Source: JBCBTJ01 sp964597685 (GTDB lineage: Bacteria; Pseudomonadota; Alphaproteobacteria; Caulobacterales; Hyphomonadaceae). Taken from it: a stretch of DNA of 11,775 bases. This document shows, in pieces, positions 1 through 6,242 of this stretch (position 1 is its first letter; every line of letters starts with the position of its first letter). The translations under genes and the position numbers were made by a program. The notes below the pieces were generated by a model. The model searched no databases and was not told where the DNA came from. It saw only the letters and a list, made by a program, of their open reading frames with translations. Location of the stretch: NCBI GenBank assembly GCA_964597685.1, contig CAZQZC010000076.1, positions 1 to 11,775 on the forward strand, in the 5' to 3' direction.

Positions 1-435
1 GCGACGGGCGACCAACCTGTGTCGAACCTGCGCCTCGAAATGCAGATGAACATGCAATCGAATTGCGCGGTCTTCCGAAGCGGCGACATTTTGCGCGAAG
101 GCGTTGAGAAGATTGACGACGTTTTCAAGAAACTGCCCGGCCTCGACGTGAAGGATCGCGGCATGGTGTGGAACACCGATCTCGTCGAAGCGCTGGAATT
201 CGACAATCTCATCGCCCAAGCGGCGGTGACGGTGAACTCCGCCGCCAATCGCGAAGAAAGCCGCGGCGCCCATGCGCGCGAAGACTTCGCTGACCGCGAC
301 GACAATAATTGGATGAAGCACACGCTCGCCTGGGTCGACGACGCCGGCAAGGTCAATATCGATTACCGCCCCGTGCACGATTACACGATGTCGAACGATA
401 TCGCGTACATCGAGCCGAAGGCGCGGGTTTACTGA
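1..435 (+). CDS. sdhA: Succinate dehydrogenase flavoprotein subunit, C-terminal part
   Basis: The window opens in frame inside this gene and shows its last 144 codons, about a quarter of a usual SdhA of near 600 residues. SdhA carries covalent FAD and oxidises succinate to fumarate in respiratory complex II on the cytoplasmic face of the inner membrane. The visible part holds the family's C-terminal domain. It includes the stretch LEMQMNMQSNCAVFR near the start, the SRGAHARED motif at codons 87-95 (its arginine and histidine lie at the dicarboxylate site in this family), and the typical ending SNDIAYIEPKARVY. The stop is followed after 22 bases by sdhB on the same strand, the standard sdhA-sdhB order; sdhC and sdhD are probably upstream, outside the window. 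Nothing suggests damage. The 5' truncation is only the window edge. Confidence 0.97.
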   Translation, partial: ATGDQPVSNLRLEMQMNMQSNCAVFRSGDILREGVEKIDDVFKKLPGLDVKDRGMVWNTDLVEALEFDNLIAQAAVTVNSAANREESRGAHAREDFADRDDNNWMKHTLAWVDDAGKVNIDYRPVHDYTMSNDIAYIEPKARVY

Positions 436-457
436 GACACGTCAGGACACGCTCGAC

Positions 458-1246
458 ATGGTCGAACTCACCCTTCCGAAGAATTCCAAGATCGGCAAAG
501 GCAAAGCCTGGCCAAAGCCGGACGGCGCCAAGGCCCAAGACCTGAAGCGCTTCCGCATTTACCGCTATTCGCCCGAAGACGGCGGAAATCCGCGCTGGGA
601 CACCTATTGGGTCGACATGTCGAAATGCGGCCCCATGGTCCTGGACGTCTTGTTTTACATCAAGAACACGATCGACCCGACGCTCGCCTTCCGCCGATCC
701 TGCCGGGAGGGTGTGTGCGGCTCCTGCGCCATGAACATCGGCGGGCGCAATACGATCGCTTGTACGAAGGGCTGGGACGAGATCGCCGGCTCCACCATCA
801 CCATCGCGCCGCTGCCGAGCCAACCGGTGGTGCGGGACCTGATCCCGGATCTCACGACCTTCTACGCCCAGCACGCCTATGTGCAGCCCTATCTGAAGAC
901 CGATACGCCCTCACCGGAAAAAGAATGGGGCCAAAGCGAGGACGACCGCTCCAAGCTCGACGGCCTTTACGAGTGCATCCTGTGCGCCTCGTGCACAACG
1001 TCCTGTCCATCCTATTGGTGGAATGGCGACAAGTATCTGGGTCCCGCCGCACTCTTGCAGGCTTATCGATGGTTAATCGATTCGCGCGACGAGGGGACGG
1101 GCGAGCGCCTCGACGACCTTGAAGACCCCTTCAAGCTCTATCGCTGCCACACGATCATGAATTGCGCACAGGTCTGCCCCAAGGGCCTGAACCCGGCCAA
1201 AGCCATCGCCCAGATCAAGGGCATGATGGTCGAGCGGGTGGCTTAA
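458..1246 (+). CDS. sdhB: Succinate dehydrogenase iron-sulfur subunit
   Basis: A 262-residue SdhB that passes electrons from the flavin of SdhA to ubiquinone through three Fe-S clusters. The N-terminal ferredoxin domain carries the [2Fe-2S] ligands in CREGVCGSC (C82, C87, C90) plus C102. The C-terminal domain carries CILCASCTTSC (C173, C176, C179, C183) and the later cysteines C230, C236 and C240. By analogy with the E. coli enzyme, C173, C176, C179 and C240 bind the [4Fe-4S] cluster, and C183, C230 and C236 bind the [3Fe-4S] cluster. W188, in the PSYWW motif, matches the Trp that contacts quinone in E. coli. The protein is longer than E. coli SdhB (238 residues) because of an N-terminal extension (PKNSKIGKGKAWPKP) and insertions typical of alphaproteobacterial SdhB. 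The chosen ATG has a modest AGGA about eleven bases upstream and follows sdhA closely, so translation is probably coupled within one sdh operon. Confidence 0.98.
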   Translation: MVELTLPKNSKIGKGKAWPKPDGAKAQDLKRFRIYRYSPEDGGNPRWDTYWVDMSKCGPMVLDVLFYIKNTIDPTLAFRRSCREGVCGSCAMNIGGRNTIACTKGWDEIAGSTITIAPLPSQPVVRDLIPDLTTFYAQHAYVQPYLKTDTPSPEKEWGQSEDDRSKLDGLYECILCASCTTSCPSYWWNGDKYLGPAALLQAYRWLIDSRDEGTGERLDDLEDPFKLYRCHTIMNCAQVCPKGLNPAKAIAQIKGMMVERVA

Positions 1247-1265
1247 GGCGCGTTCGGGACGATCG

Positions 1266-1286
1266 CCCAGCGCGGCGCTGGAGTTT
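1266..1286 (+). terminator. Possible intrinsic terminator of the sdh operon
   Basis: Twenty bases after the sdhB stop there is a perfect 6-bp inverted repeat, CCAGCG-CGG-CGCTGG at 1267-1281, followed within two bases by TTTT (1284-1287). The T-run is short. A competing pairing (GGCGC at 1274-1278 with GCGCC at 1290-1294) is also possible. The position, at the end of sdhB and facing the opposite-strand CBS gene, fits a terminator. Confidence 0.35.
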
Positions 1287-1316
1287 TCCGCGCCGGGCGT
1301 CGCCTCCCTCCCCATT

Positions 1317-1736
1317 TCAGTGGTGGTGCGCTGACACCGCTTCAGCGAGGTGGCCCGTCAACCGGTTCGGCGCGGCGTTGGACACATCGCCCAAGCTCAA
1401 CATGCCGACCAGGCGCTTCTGCGCATCGATGACCGGCAGGCGGCGGATCTGCTTCTCCTCCATCAGCTCGATCGCCTCTTCGAGGTCCTCGTCTTCTTTG
1501 GCGTAGAAGATGCCGCTCGTCATGACGTCGCGGGCGGTGCAGGTTGAGAGGTCTTTGCCATCGGCCACGGCCCGGCAGGTGATGTCGCGGTCGGTGACCA
1601 TGCCGATCAGCCGGTCATTCTCACCGATCGGCACAGCGCCGATATCGTCGTCGCGCATGAGCTTTGCAATTTCGCTCAGCGGCGTCGACGGGTCGCGCCA
1701 TTCGGCGGTGCGGTGCATGGCTTGTTTCACTTTCAT
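1317..1736 (-). CDS. Two-CBS-domain protein
   Basis: A 139-residue soluble protein made of two CBS domains and little else. The first is at about residues 4-59 (DIGAVPI and LIGMVTDRDI) and the second at about 68-122 (QIRRLPVID and LVGMLSLGDV). It ends in a His-rich tail (SAHHH). Paired CBS domains form a Bateman module that binds adenosine nucleotides such as AMP, ATP, NAD or SAM. Stand-alone versions act as energy-state sensors whose partners are usually unknown. The ATG at 1736 has a very good Shine-Dalgarno (GGGAGGA, five bases upstream). About 63 bases upstream lies an FNR/FixK-like palindrome (1793-1806), so induction at low oxygen is an inference supported by the sequence. The outer-membrane protein gene lies upstream on the same strand with a 101-base gap, so this gene probably has its own promoter. 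The family call is firm; the cellular role is not. Confidence 0.93.
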   Translation of the reverse strand: MKVKQAMHRTAEWRDPSTPLSEIAKLMRDDDIGAVPIGENDRLIGMVTDRDITCRAVADGKDLSTCTARDVMTSGIFYAKEDEDLEEAIELMEEKQIRRLPVIDAQKRLVGMLSLGDVSNAAPNRLTGHLAEAVSAHHH

Positions 1737-1792
1737 GGGGGTCCTCCCTCTTGTCGTTGTCCGCAGCGTCGCCTGCCGAGACAGGTTGCGCC

Positions 1793-1806
1793 TTGACCGG
1801 GATCAA
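1793..1806 (-). promoter_or_regulatory. FNR/FixK-type box upstream of the CBS gene
   Basis: TTGACCGGGATCAA matches the FNR/FixK consensus TTGAT-N4-ATCAA except for one base (C for T at position 5). It also fits the alphaproteobacterial FixK pattern with inner C and G. Its centre is about 63 bases upstream of the CBS start codon. If it activates from the usual -41.5 position, transcription would start roughly 22 bases before the ATG. No convincing -10 element is visible there. Confidence 0.6.
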
Positions 1807-1837
1807 GCAGAGAGCGTCTGCCCGAGCGCGTGTCGTC

Positions 1838-2500
1838 TTAGAACGACCGCTCGACAAAAAAGTTGAACGTGCTGACGCGGAGGCCGTCGACTTCAAGGCT
1901 CGCCAGGCCGGGGGCGGGAGCGAACGTCGCGCCGGTCGTGCCGACAAAAGCGTAATCGGCCCCAAGACTGAGGCGCGGCGTGATTTTGAAACCCACGCCT
2001 GCGCGCGCTTGGAAGGCGAGGTTCCAGTCGGCGTCCTCAAACGCCGCGCCGGCCGCCAGATCGCCGACCCCGTTGACATTGGCCGCGCCGAGCGCGCCGC
2101 CAGCGTAGAGCCGGAACGTTTCGGTTCTCTCAATGTCGTAGGTGAAGCCGGCGAGCAGAATATGGGCGACTGCGCGGTCGGCGTCCGGGATCGCGGGCTC
2201 TGGCGCGTCGTCGTCCGCGTCCAACAAGACCAATTGATCCAGGCCCGAACGAAGATAGCGATACTCAAGCTCCGTCCGGAACGATCCGCCGAGGCCGCGT
2301 CCAATGGCGGCCGCGCCGGTGATCGCAGTGCCGAAATCGATGTCCAGCGCGACAGGGGGGACATCGCCCCCAGGCTCCGCCACGGTCGACAGGGCGATCG
2401 GCCGGCCGAATCCGGCAGACAAACGGGCGTAATACTCGGAGTCTTCGGCGTCCGCCGACGGCGGCAGAGCGATTAGGGCGCAAACGGCGACAAGTCTCAT
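1838..2500 (-). CDS. Outer-membrane beta-barrel protein
   Basis: A 220-residue exported protein that looks like a small 8-strand porin-like barrel of the OMP_b-brl/opacity-protein type. The start chosen is the ATG at 2500. It has GGAG six bases upstream and begins a clean signal peptide (MRLVAVCALIALPPSADA, likely cut before EDSEYY). A longer reading frame from 2554 would only add a non-signal extension. Alternating amphipathic strands are visible, for example FRTELEYRYLRS (about 74-85), LLAGFTYDIERTETFRLYAGGALG (positions 115-138), FQARAGVGFKITPRLSLGADYAF (positions 163-185) and a final strand LRVSTFNFFVERSF. The C-terminal Phe is the usual BAM-complex signal. Acidic loops (DADDDAPEPAIPDAD) separate the strands. 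It is divergent from the DMT-type gene at 2737. No substrate can be assigned. Confidence 0.85.
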   Translation of the reverse strand: MRLVAVCALIALPPSADAEDSEYYARLSAGFGRPIALSTVAEPGGDVPPVALDIDFGTAITGAAAIGRGLGGSFRTELEYRYLRSGLDQLVLLDADDDAPEPAIPDADRAVAHILLAGFTYDIERTETFRLYAGGALGAANVNGVGDLAAGAAFEDADWNLAFQARAGVGFKITPRLSLGADYAFVGTTGATFAPAPGLASLEVDGLRVSTFNFFVERSF

Positions 2501-2736
2501 TGGGCGCTCCGCGTAAACACATCCCGACCCCACATCAGCGCACCGTCGCAACACAGATCAAGCGGAATCGGTCGGTGCTCTCGGAACGGATCTGCGCCGT
2601 GCCAATGGAGCAACGCTCTCCGGTCAGACCAGGCCGTCGCACCCCTGCGGACTGGGCGTCGCCGCAAAGAACCGTTAGACCCGACGCCAATGGGGGCGGA
2701 CGTCGCGCTCAGGCCTCTGGATGATGGAGCCAACCC
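2501..2736. other. Divergent intergenic region, OMP and DUF606 genes
   Basis: These 236 bases separate two divergently transcribed genes and should hold both promoters. A reading frame runs through most of it on the plus strand (2500-2724), but it is rich in Arg and Pro, has no ribosome site and resembles nothing known, so I treat it as non-coding. I see no clear -35/-10 pair, inverted repeat or operator. Confidence 0.5.
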
Positions 2737-3186
2737 ATGCAGTGGAGCAGTCTTCTTGTTTGGGCGGGCGTCTTGGCCGGCGGACTGATCGCCGCCCAGG
2801 GGGCCATTAACGGTCGCCTCGCAAGCCATCTCGGCGGCCCGCTTCAAGCGGCTCTGGTGTCGTTTTCGGTTGGCTGGATTGTGTTGTTCACGCTGACCGT
2901 CGCGTTGCGGCAGCCGGCGCCCGCCCTCAACGCAGCCGCCGGCGCGCCCTGGTGGGCCTGGGTCGGCGGGGCGATGGGCGCCTTCATGGTGGCCATGGCG
3001 GCGACCGCCGTGCCGCGCATCGGCGTGGCCGCTTGGGTCAGCGCGGTCATCGCCGGCCAACTCGTCGCAGCGATCGCATACGACCATGTCGGCGCCTTTG
3101 GGCAGGCCGTGCGCGAGGCGAGTTGGCAGCGGTTTCTCGGCGCAGCGCTGTTGGCGGGCGGGGTCTACCTCATTCGGCGTTATTGA
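2737..3186 (+). CDS. DMT-family (DUF606/YdcZ-type) small membrane protein
   Basis: A 149-residue, highly hydrophobic inner-membrane protein with about five transmembrane segments: residues 6-26 (containing GGLIAAQGAINGRLA), 36-56, 71-90, 95-116 and 131-147, ending in the basic tail IRRY. The QGAINGRLASHLGGPLQAA region near the first helix is characteristic of the DUF606/YdcZ family. This is a half-size branch of the drug/metabolite transporter superfamily that is thought to work as a dimer. The ATG has GGAG eight bases upstream. No substrate is known for most of the family and none can be inferred here. The 3' end overlaps the end of thiD, on the other strand, by 17 bases, so the two transcripts converge. 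Confidence 0.85.
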   Translation: MQWSSLLVWAGVLAGGLIAAQGAINGRLASHLGGPLQAALVSFSVGWIVLFTLTVALRQPAPALNAAAGAPWWAWVGGAMGAFMVAMAATAVPRIGVAAWVSAVIAGQLVAAIAYDHVGAFGQAVREASWQRFLGAALLAGGVYLIRRY

Positions 3187-3991
3187 TCGGCCAGGCGTGG
3201 TTCACCGGCGCGCGGCCCGATCCAAAGCCCGGCGCGGTTTCGATCGCGCGGCGAAGATAGGTCCGGGCGGCGTCGACGGCGTCCGGGAGAGACGCACCCC
3301 GGGCGAGCTTCGCGGCAATTGCGCTGGCGAGCGTGCAGCCCGTGCCGTGGGTCGCCCGAGTTTGAAGCCGCGGGCCTTCGAAAAACCATTCTCCGTCCGG
3401 TGTCTGCAACACATCGACCATGGGATCGCCGGCCACATGCCCGCCTTTCACCAGCGCTCCCTTGGCGCCGAGCTCCAACAGGGCCTCAGCCGCCCGGCGC
3501 TGGCCATCCAAAGTTTCGACGGCCTTTCCGGTCAGCACTTCGGCTTCGGGCGCGTTCGGCGTCGCGACGTCCGCCATCGGCAGGAGGAGCGAGCGGATCG
3601 CATCGACCGCCTTCGCCTCAAGCAGCCTTTGGCCCGACGAGGCGACCATGACGGGATCGACCACCTTGGGAACGTTGCTCGCCCGCGACGCAAACCGCTC
3701 GGCCAGGGCTTCCACGAGCGGCGTCGGTCCAAGCAGGCCTGTTTTCACCGCATCGGCGCCTAGATCCGCCAGAACCGCGTCGAATTGGGCGAGCACGGCC
3801 TCAAGGGGCAACGGCCAAGCCCCGTGAACGCCGGTCGTATCCTGCGCAGTCACGGTTGTAATCGCCGTCGCGGCGAAACCGCCGAGGGCGGTGACGGTCT
3901 TTATATCGGCCTGGATCCCCGCCGCGCCGCCTGAATCCGACCCGGCGACAATAAGGACGCGCCCTTTCGGCGCTTTTTTGTCGGAGCTCAA
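3170..3991 (-). CDS. thiD: Hydroxymethylpyrimidine/phosphomethylpyrimidine kinase
   Basis: ThiD phosphorylates HMP and then HMP-phosphate to HMP-PP, the pyrimidine half of thiamine. It is a cytoplasmic ribokinase-superfamily enzyme. From the start used here it is 273 residues. It shows GSDSGGAAGIQADIKT (about 17-32) for substrate binding, VKTGLL (about 82-87), VVDPVMVASSG (about 110-120), VKGGH (about 181-185) and THGTGC (about 214-219), the anion-hole and active-site Cys region. Length and motifs are normal. I chose the TTG at 3991 because GAGG lies seven bases before it and the codon overlaps the TIR-gene stop as TTGA. A GTG at 3997 adds two residues, but its GAGG would be only one base away. 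The gene is therefore probably translated by coupling with the TIR gene upstream. The start is less certain than the function. Confidence 0.95.
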   Translation of the reverse strand: MSSDKKAPKGRVLIVAGSDSGGAAGIQADIKTVTALGGFAATAITTVTAQDTTGVHGAWPLPLEAVLAQFDAVLADLGADAVKTGLLGPTPLVEALAERFASRASNVPKVVDPVMVASSGQRLLEAKAVDAIRSLLLPMADVATPNAPEAEVLTGKAVETLDGQRRAAEALLELGAKGALVKGGHVAGDPMVDVLQTPDGEWFFEGPRLQTRATHGTGCTLASAIAAKLARGASLPDAVDAARTYLRRAIETAPGFGSGRAPVNHAWPINNAE

Positions 3992-5040
3992 TCGCACACC
4001 TCAACATATTTCTCGGACAGAAACTCGTAGGTGCACGAATAGGTCGAGTCCGTGAAGCAGAACCAGTCGCCCTGGATCTCCTGGCAATCGCACTCGGCGA
4101 TCTCGACGCCCAGTTTGCGGTTTCGGGATTCGACGGTGGCGGTGAAGGCGCGGCAATAATTATCGGCGCTGCGCCTGAAGTCGGCGACCGCGGACTCGCA
4201 AGCGGCTTCGCGCGTGGCGAAGCTGACCGGGTTGCCGGCCGCGTCTTCGGTGGCGGACGCGGCGCGAAACAATTGGCCAAGCGGCATGGACGGCGAGGTC
4301 CAAGCAGGCCGGGTTTCGCCCCGACAAATGGGCAGGATCTCTTCGCGGATCCGCGCGGCGTAATAGCCTTGAGGGAAGCTGCGCAAATAGTCCTGATAGT
4401 CGATTTTCAGCGCACTCGCCTGCGCCTTGGCGAACATCGCCTCCTCGCCGGCGCTGGGGCGCGTCGACGTCGACACACCGCCCGTGCTCGCCGCCCCATT
4501 GGGCCCGCCGGCGCCGCCGCCGATCAGGCCCGTGGACACAGCCCATACGCCCGCCCCGGCGGTAATGACCAAAGCCGCCAGCGCGCCGGCGACAAGGCTG
4601 AAATTCACGCGCCGCCGCTTAGCGGGCTTTTCAAGACCTTTGACCGGTTCGCCCGTCATGACCGCGCGGACGCTTTCGATGAAGAAATCCCAATGGGGAT
4701 CCTCCACATCGCCGTCCCAATCGAAAAGGTCAGCCGCCTGGATCAGCCCGAACCCGAGCGGCGGGTTCACCTCGTCAATGCGAACAGGAACGAGCGCCCC
4801 GCGGGATTTGCCGACGCCGGCCTCCTCCTTCACCCATGGGGCCGACACCGAGAGTTCCGACCAGATTGCGACGACGCACTTGGCGGCGTTGAGTTCGGTC
4901 TGGATCGTTTGATCCCATTGGCTTCCAGGCGCGATGCCATGGTCCCACCAGACGCTGAACCCCTCGGTCCGCAGCCCTTCGACAATGCGCACCACACGGC
5001 CCGCGTCTTCTTTCTTGTACGAAATGAAGATGTCCGCCAC
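3988..5040 (-). CDS. Membrane-anchored TIR-domain protein with Cys-rich C-terminal region
   Basis: A 350-residue protein. Residues 1-130 are a TIR domain of the bacterial TIR_2 type: DIFISYKKEDA (3-13), the loop GFSVWWDHGIAPGSQWD (27-43), CVVAIWSELSVSAPWVKEEAG (positions 55-75) and ALVPVRID (82-89). E73, four residues after W69, is where the catalytic Glu of NAD-cleaving TIR domains sits, so NADase activity is possible. A basic stretch (KRRR, 141-144) precedes one transmembrane helix (about 147-168), then a Gly/Ser/Thr linker. Residues about 200-235 form the helical motif YLRSFPQGYYAARIREEI, common after the membrane segment in caspase-like and TIR receptor proteins. The remainder has eight cysteines (239, 281, 296, 317, 319, 328, 336, 349), suggesting disulfides if it lies in the periplasm. 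The GTG start has GGAGGGG about five bases upstream. It overlaps thiD. Role unknown: signalling or NAD hydrolysis are both inferences. Confidence 0.88.
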   Translation of the reverse strand: MADIFISYKKEDAGRVVRIVEGLRTEGFSVWWDHGIAPGSQWDQTIQTELNAAKCVVAIWSELSVSAPWVKEEAGVGKSRGALVPVRIDEVNPPLGFGLIQAADLFDWDGDVEDPHWDFFIESVRAVMTGEPVKGLEKPAKRRRVNFSLVAGALAALVITAGAGVWAVSTGLIGGGAGGPNGAASTGGVSTSTRPSAGEEAMFAKAQASALKIDYQDYLRSFPQGYYAARIREEILPICRGETRPAWTSPSMPLGQLFRAASATEDAAGNPVSFATREAACESAVADFRRSADNYCRAFTATVESRNRKLGVEIAECDCQEIQGDWFCFTDSTYSCTYEFLSEKYVEVCD

Positions 5041-5070
5041 GGCGTCCCCTCCGTTGCGTTTAACGATAGG

Positions 5071-5088
5071 CGCCTGCCTTAGCAGGCG
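5071..5088. repeat. Perfect inverted repeat between divergent TIR and PhzF genes
   Basis: CGCCTGC-CTTA-GCAGGCG is a perfect 7-bp inverted repeat with a 4-base loop. It lies 31 bases before the TIR start codon and about 146 bases before the PhzF start. It could be a repressor operator or a hairpin in the 5' leader of the TIR transcript. It lacks a T-run on either side, so it does not look like a terminator. Confidence 0.4.
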
Positions 5089-5233
5089 TTAGCGCACGGG
5101 TCACGATGCACTGCCGAAGTCGAACGTCCAAGCGATTGCCAGATGAGACAATCAGCAACGCTCAACGCCCCCCTAGAAATCATCGTTTCTTCGAAAAGCC
5201 GGTCCCGCGTAAAGGGCGGGACGGAGACCAGAC

Positions 5234-6049
5234 ATGCCAAGCTTGCCATTCTATCAAATCGATGCGTTCGCCAGCCGCCCCTTTGAGGGCAACCAAGCGT
5301 GCGTCATGCCGCTGGACGGCTTCCTCAACGACGAAACACTGCAAGCGATCGCGGCGGAGAACAATGTTGCGGAGACCGCGTTCATTGTTCCGGTCGGCGA
5401 CGGCGTCTGGCAGCTGCGCTGGTTCACGCCAGCCACAGAGGCGCCGCTCTGCGGGCACGCGACCCTCGCCGCCGCCCACGTCCTTTACGCCCATTCTGGC
5501 TATAACGGGGATATGGTCGCCTTCGACACGCGCCAATCCGGGCGGCTCTCGGTGACGCGGCGCTCCGGCGGGCGGCTCGAAATGGACTTCCCGGCCTCTC
5601 CCATCACGCAAGCCAGCGTGACCGATGCGCTGGCCGACGCCCTGGGCGCGCGGCCAATCGAAGTCTGGACGGGAGGCTACACCGCCGCCCTGTTCGAGAC
5701 CGCTGAACAGGTGATCGACCTGGCCCCGAATCTAAGTGCGCTTGAAGGGCTTGCGACCGGCGATTGGGAGCCCGGCTGCGTCGGTTGCGCAGCCCCCGGC
5801 GGACCGGACGGCGCGGACGCCACCAGCCGGTTTTTCGCCCCCGGCGTCGGCTTGTCGGAGGATCCGGCGACGGGGTCCTGGCATTGCATGTTGGCGCCCT
5901 TGATGGCGGCGAAGCTGGGCAGGTCCGCGCTCGATTGTTTCCAGGCCTATCCCGGCCGAGGCGCGCGGATCGGCGTTGAACATCGCGGCGAGCGGGTCGG
6001 ACTGATTGGTGAGGCGGTCACAATGATCGAAGGTCGGTTTCACCTTTGA
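5234..6049 (+). CDS. PhzF-family isomerase/epimerase-like protein
   Basis: A 271-residue member of the PhzF family (diaminopimelate-epimerase fold, two alpha/beta halves around a central cleft). Members catalyse isomerisation by general acid-base chemistry. In phenazine makers PhzF acts on DHHA, but there are no phenazine genes here. The family's active-site residues are present: E47 in NNVAETAF (PhzF E45), H75 in CGHAT (PhzF H74) and D210 in SEDPATGSW (PhzF D208). The N-terminal QIDAFASRPFEGNQACV and the FTPATEAPLCGHATLAAAHVL region (positions 64-84) are classic family signatures. The ATG has CGGAG about eight bases upstream. It stands alone on the plus strand, divergent from the TIR gene and followed by an AT-rich non-coding stretch. 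Substrate unknown. It is not diaminopimelate epimerase, which has a Cys pair as its active-site acid and base. Confidence 0.93.
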   Translation: MPSLPFYQIDAFASRPFEGNQACVMPLDGFLNDETLQAIAAENNVAETAFIVPVGDGVWQLRWFTPATEAPLCGHATLAAAHVLYAHSGYNGDMVAFDTRQSGRLSVTRRSGGRLEMDFPASPITQASVTDALADALGARPIEVWTGGYTAALFETAEQVIDLAPNLSALEGLATGDWEPGCVGCAAPGGPDGADATSRFFAPGVGLSEDPATGSWHCMLAPLMAAKLGRSALDCFQAYPGRGARIGVEHRGERVGLIGEAVTMIEGRFHL

Positions 6050-6173
6050 GGTTAAATTGTTGTAAGGTTGATTAATCCAAACAACTTTTCTCCTGTCAAG
6101 AGAGAAACAAAACCAGAAATCAACTATCGTTTCCGTGCTGAGGGGCTCCAAGTCGAATGTACGGAGACATTCC
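6050..6173. promoter_or_regulatory. AT-rich region with inverted repeats after the PhzF gene
   Basis: This stretch is clearly more AT-rich than its surroundings. It holds the palindrome GATTAATC (6069-6076) flanked by GTTG and CAAC runs, and TTTCTC (6087-6092) matched by GAGAAA (6102-6107). It also holds GAATGT-ACGGAG-ACATTC (6155-6172), a 6-bp inverted repeat whose loop carries a Shine-Dalgarno-like GGAG just before the ATG at 6174. Together this looks like a promoter/leader for a small plus-strand gene, but no convincing -35/-10 pair stands out. Confidence 0.35.
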
Positions 6174-6218
6174 ATGCTGACCACGTTTCTCGCGCTCAGG
6201 CGGCTCAAATTCGGATGA
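6174..6218 (+). other. Possible 14-codon leader ORF
   Basis: A short frame, MLTTFLALRRLKFG then TGA, has GGAG seven bases before its ATG. That is a better ribosome site than the next ORF has. It lies in the same frame as the Gly/Cys-rich ORF at 6243, with only this one TGA between them. It may be a leader peptide, the true start of that gene interrupted by a stop, or chance. Confidence 0.25.
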
Positions 6219-6242
6219 AAGGGCTCTAGCGCCTGCGTCGCC

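Noticed and set aside
1664..2476. Plus-strand frame of 270 codons
   Set aside because: It is antisense to the outer-membrane protein, which has a signal peptide, barrel strands and a terminal Phe.
4273..5082. Plus-strand frame of 269 codons
   Set aside because: It is the antisense shadow of the TIR gene and resembles no protein family.
6066..6080. Possible FNR/FixK box near TTGATTAATCCAA
   Set aside because: The second half-site does not match and the spacing is wrong; GATTAATC is better read as a plain palindrome.
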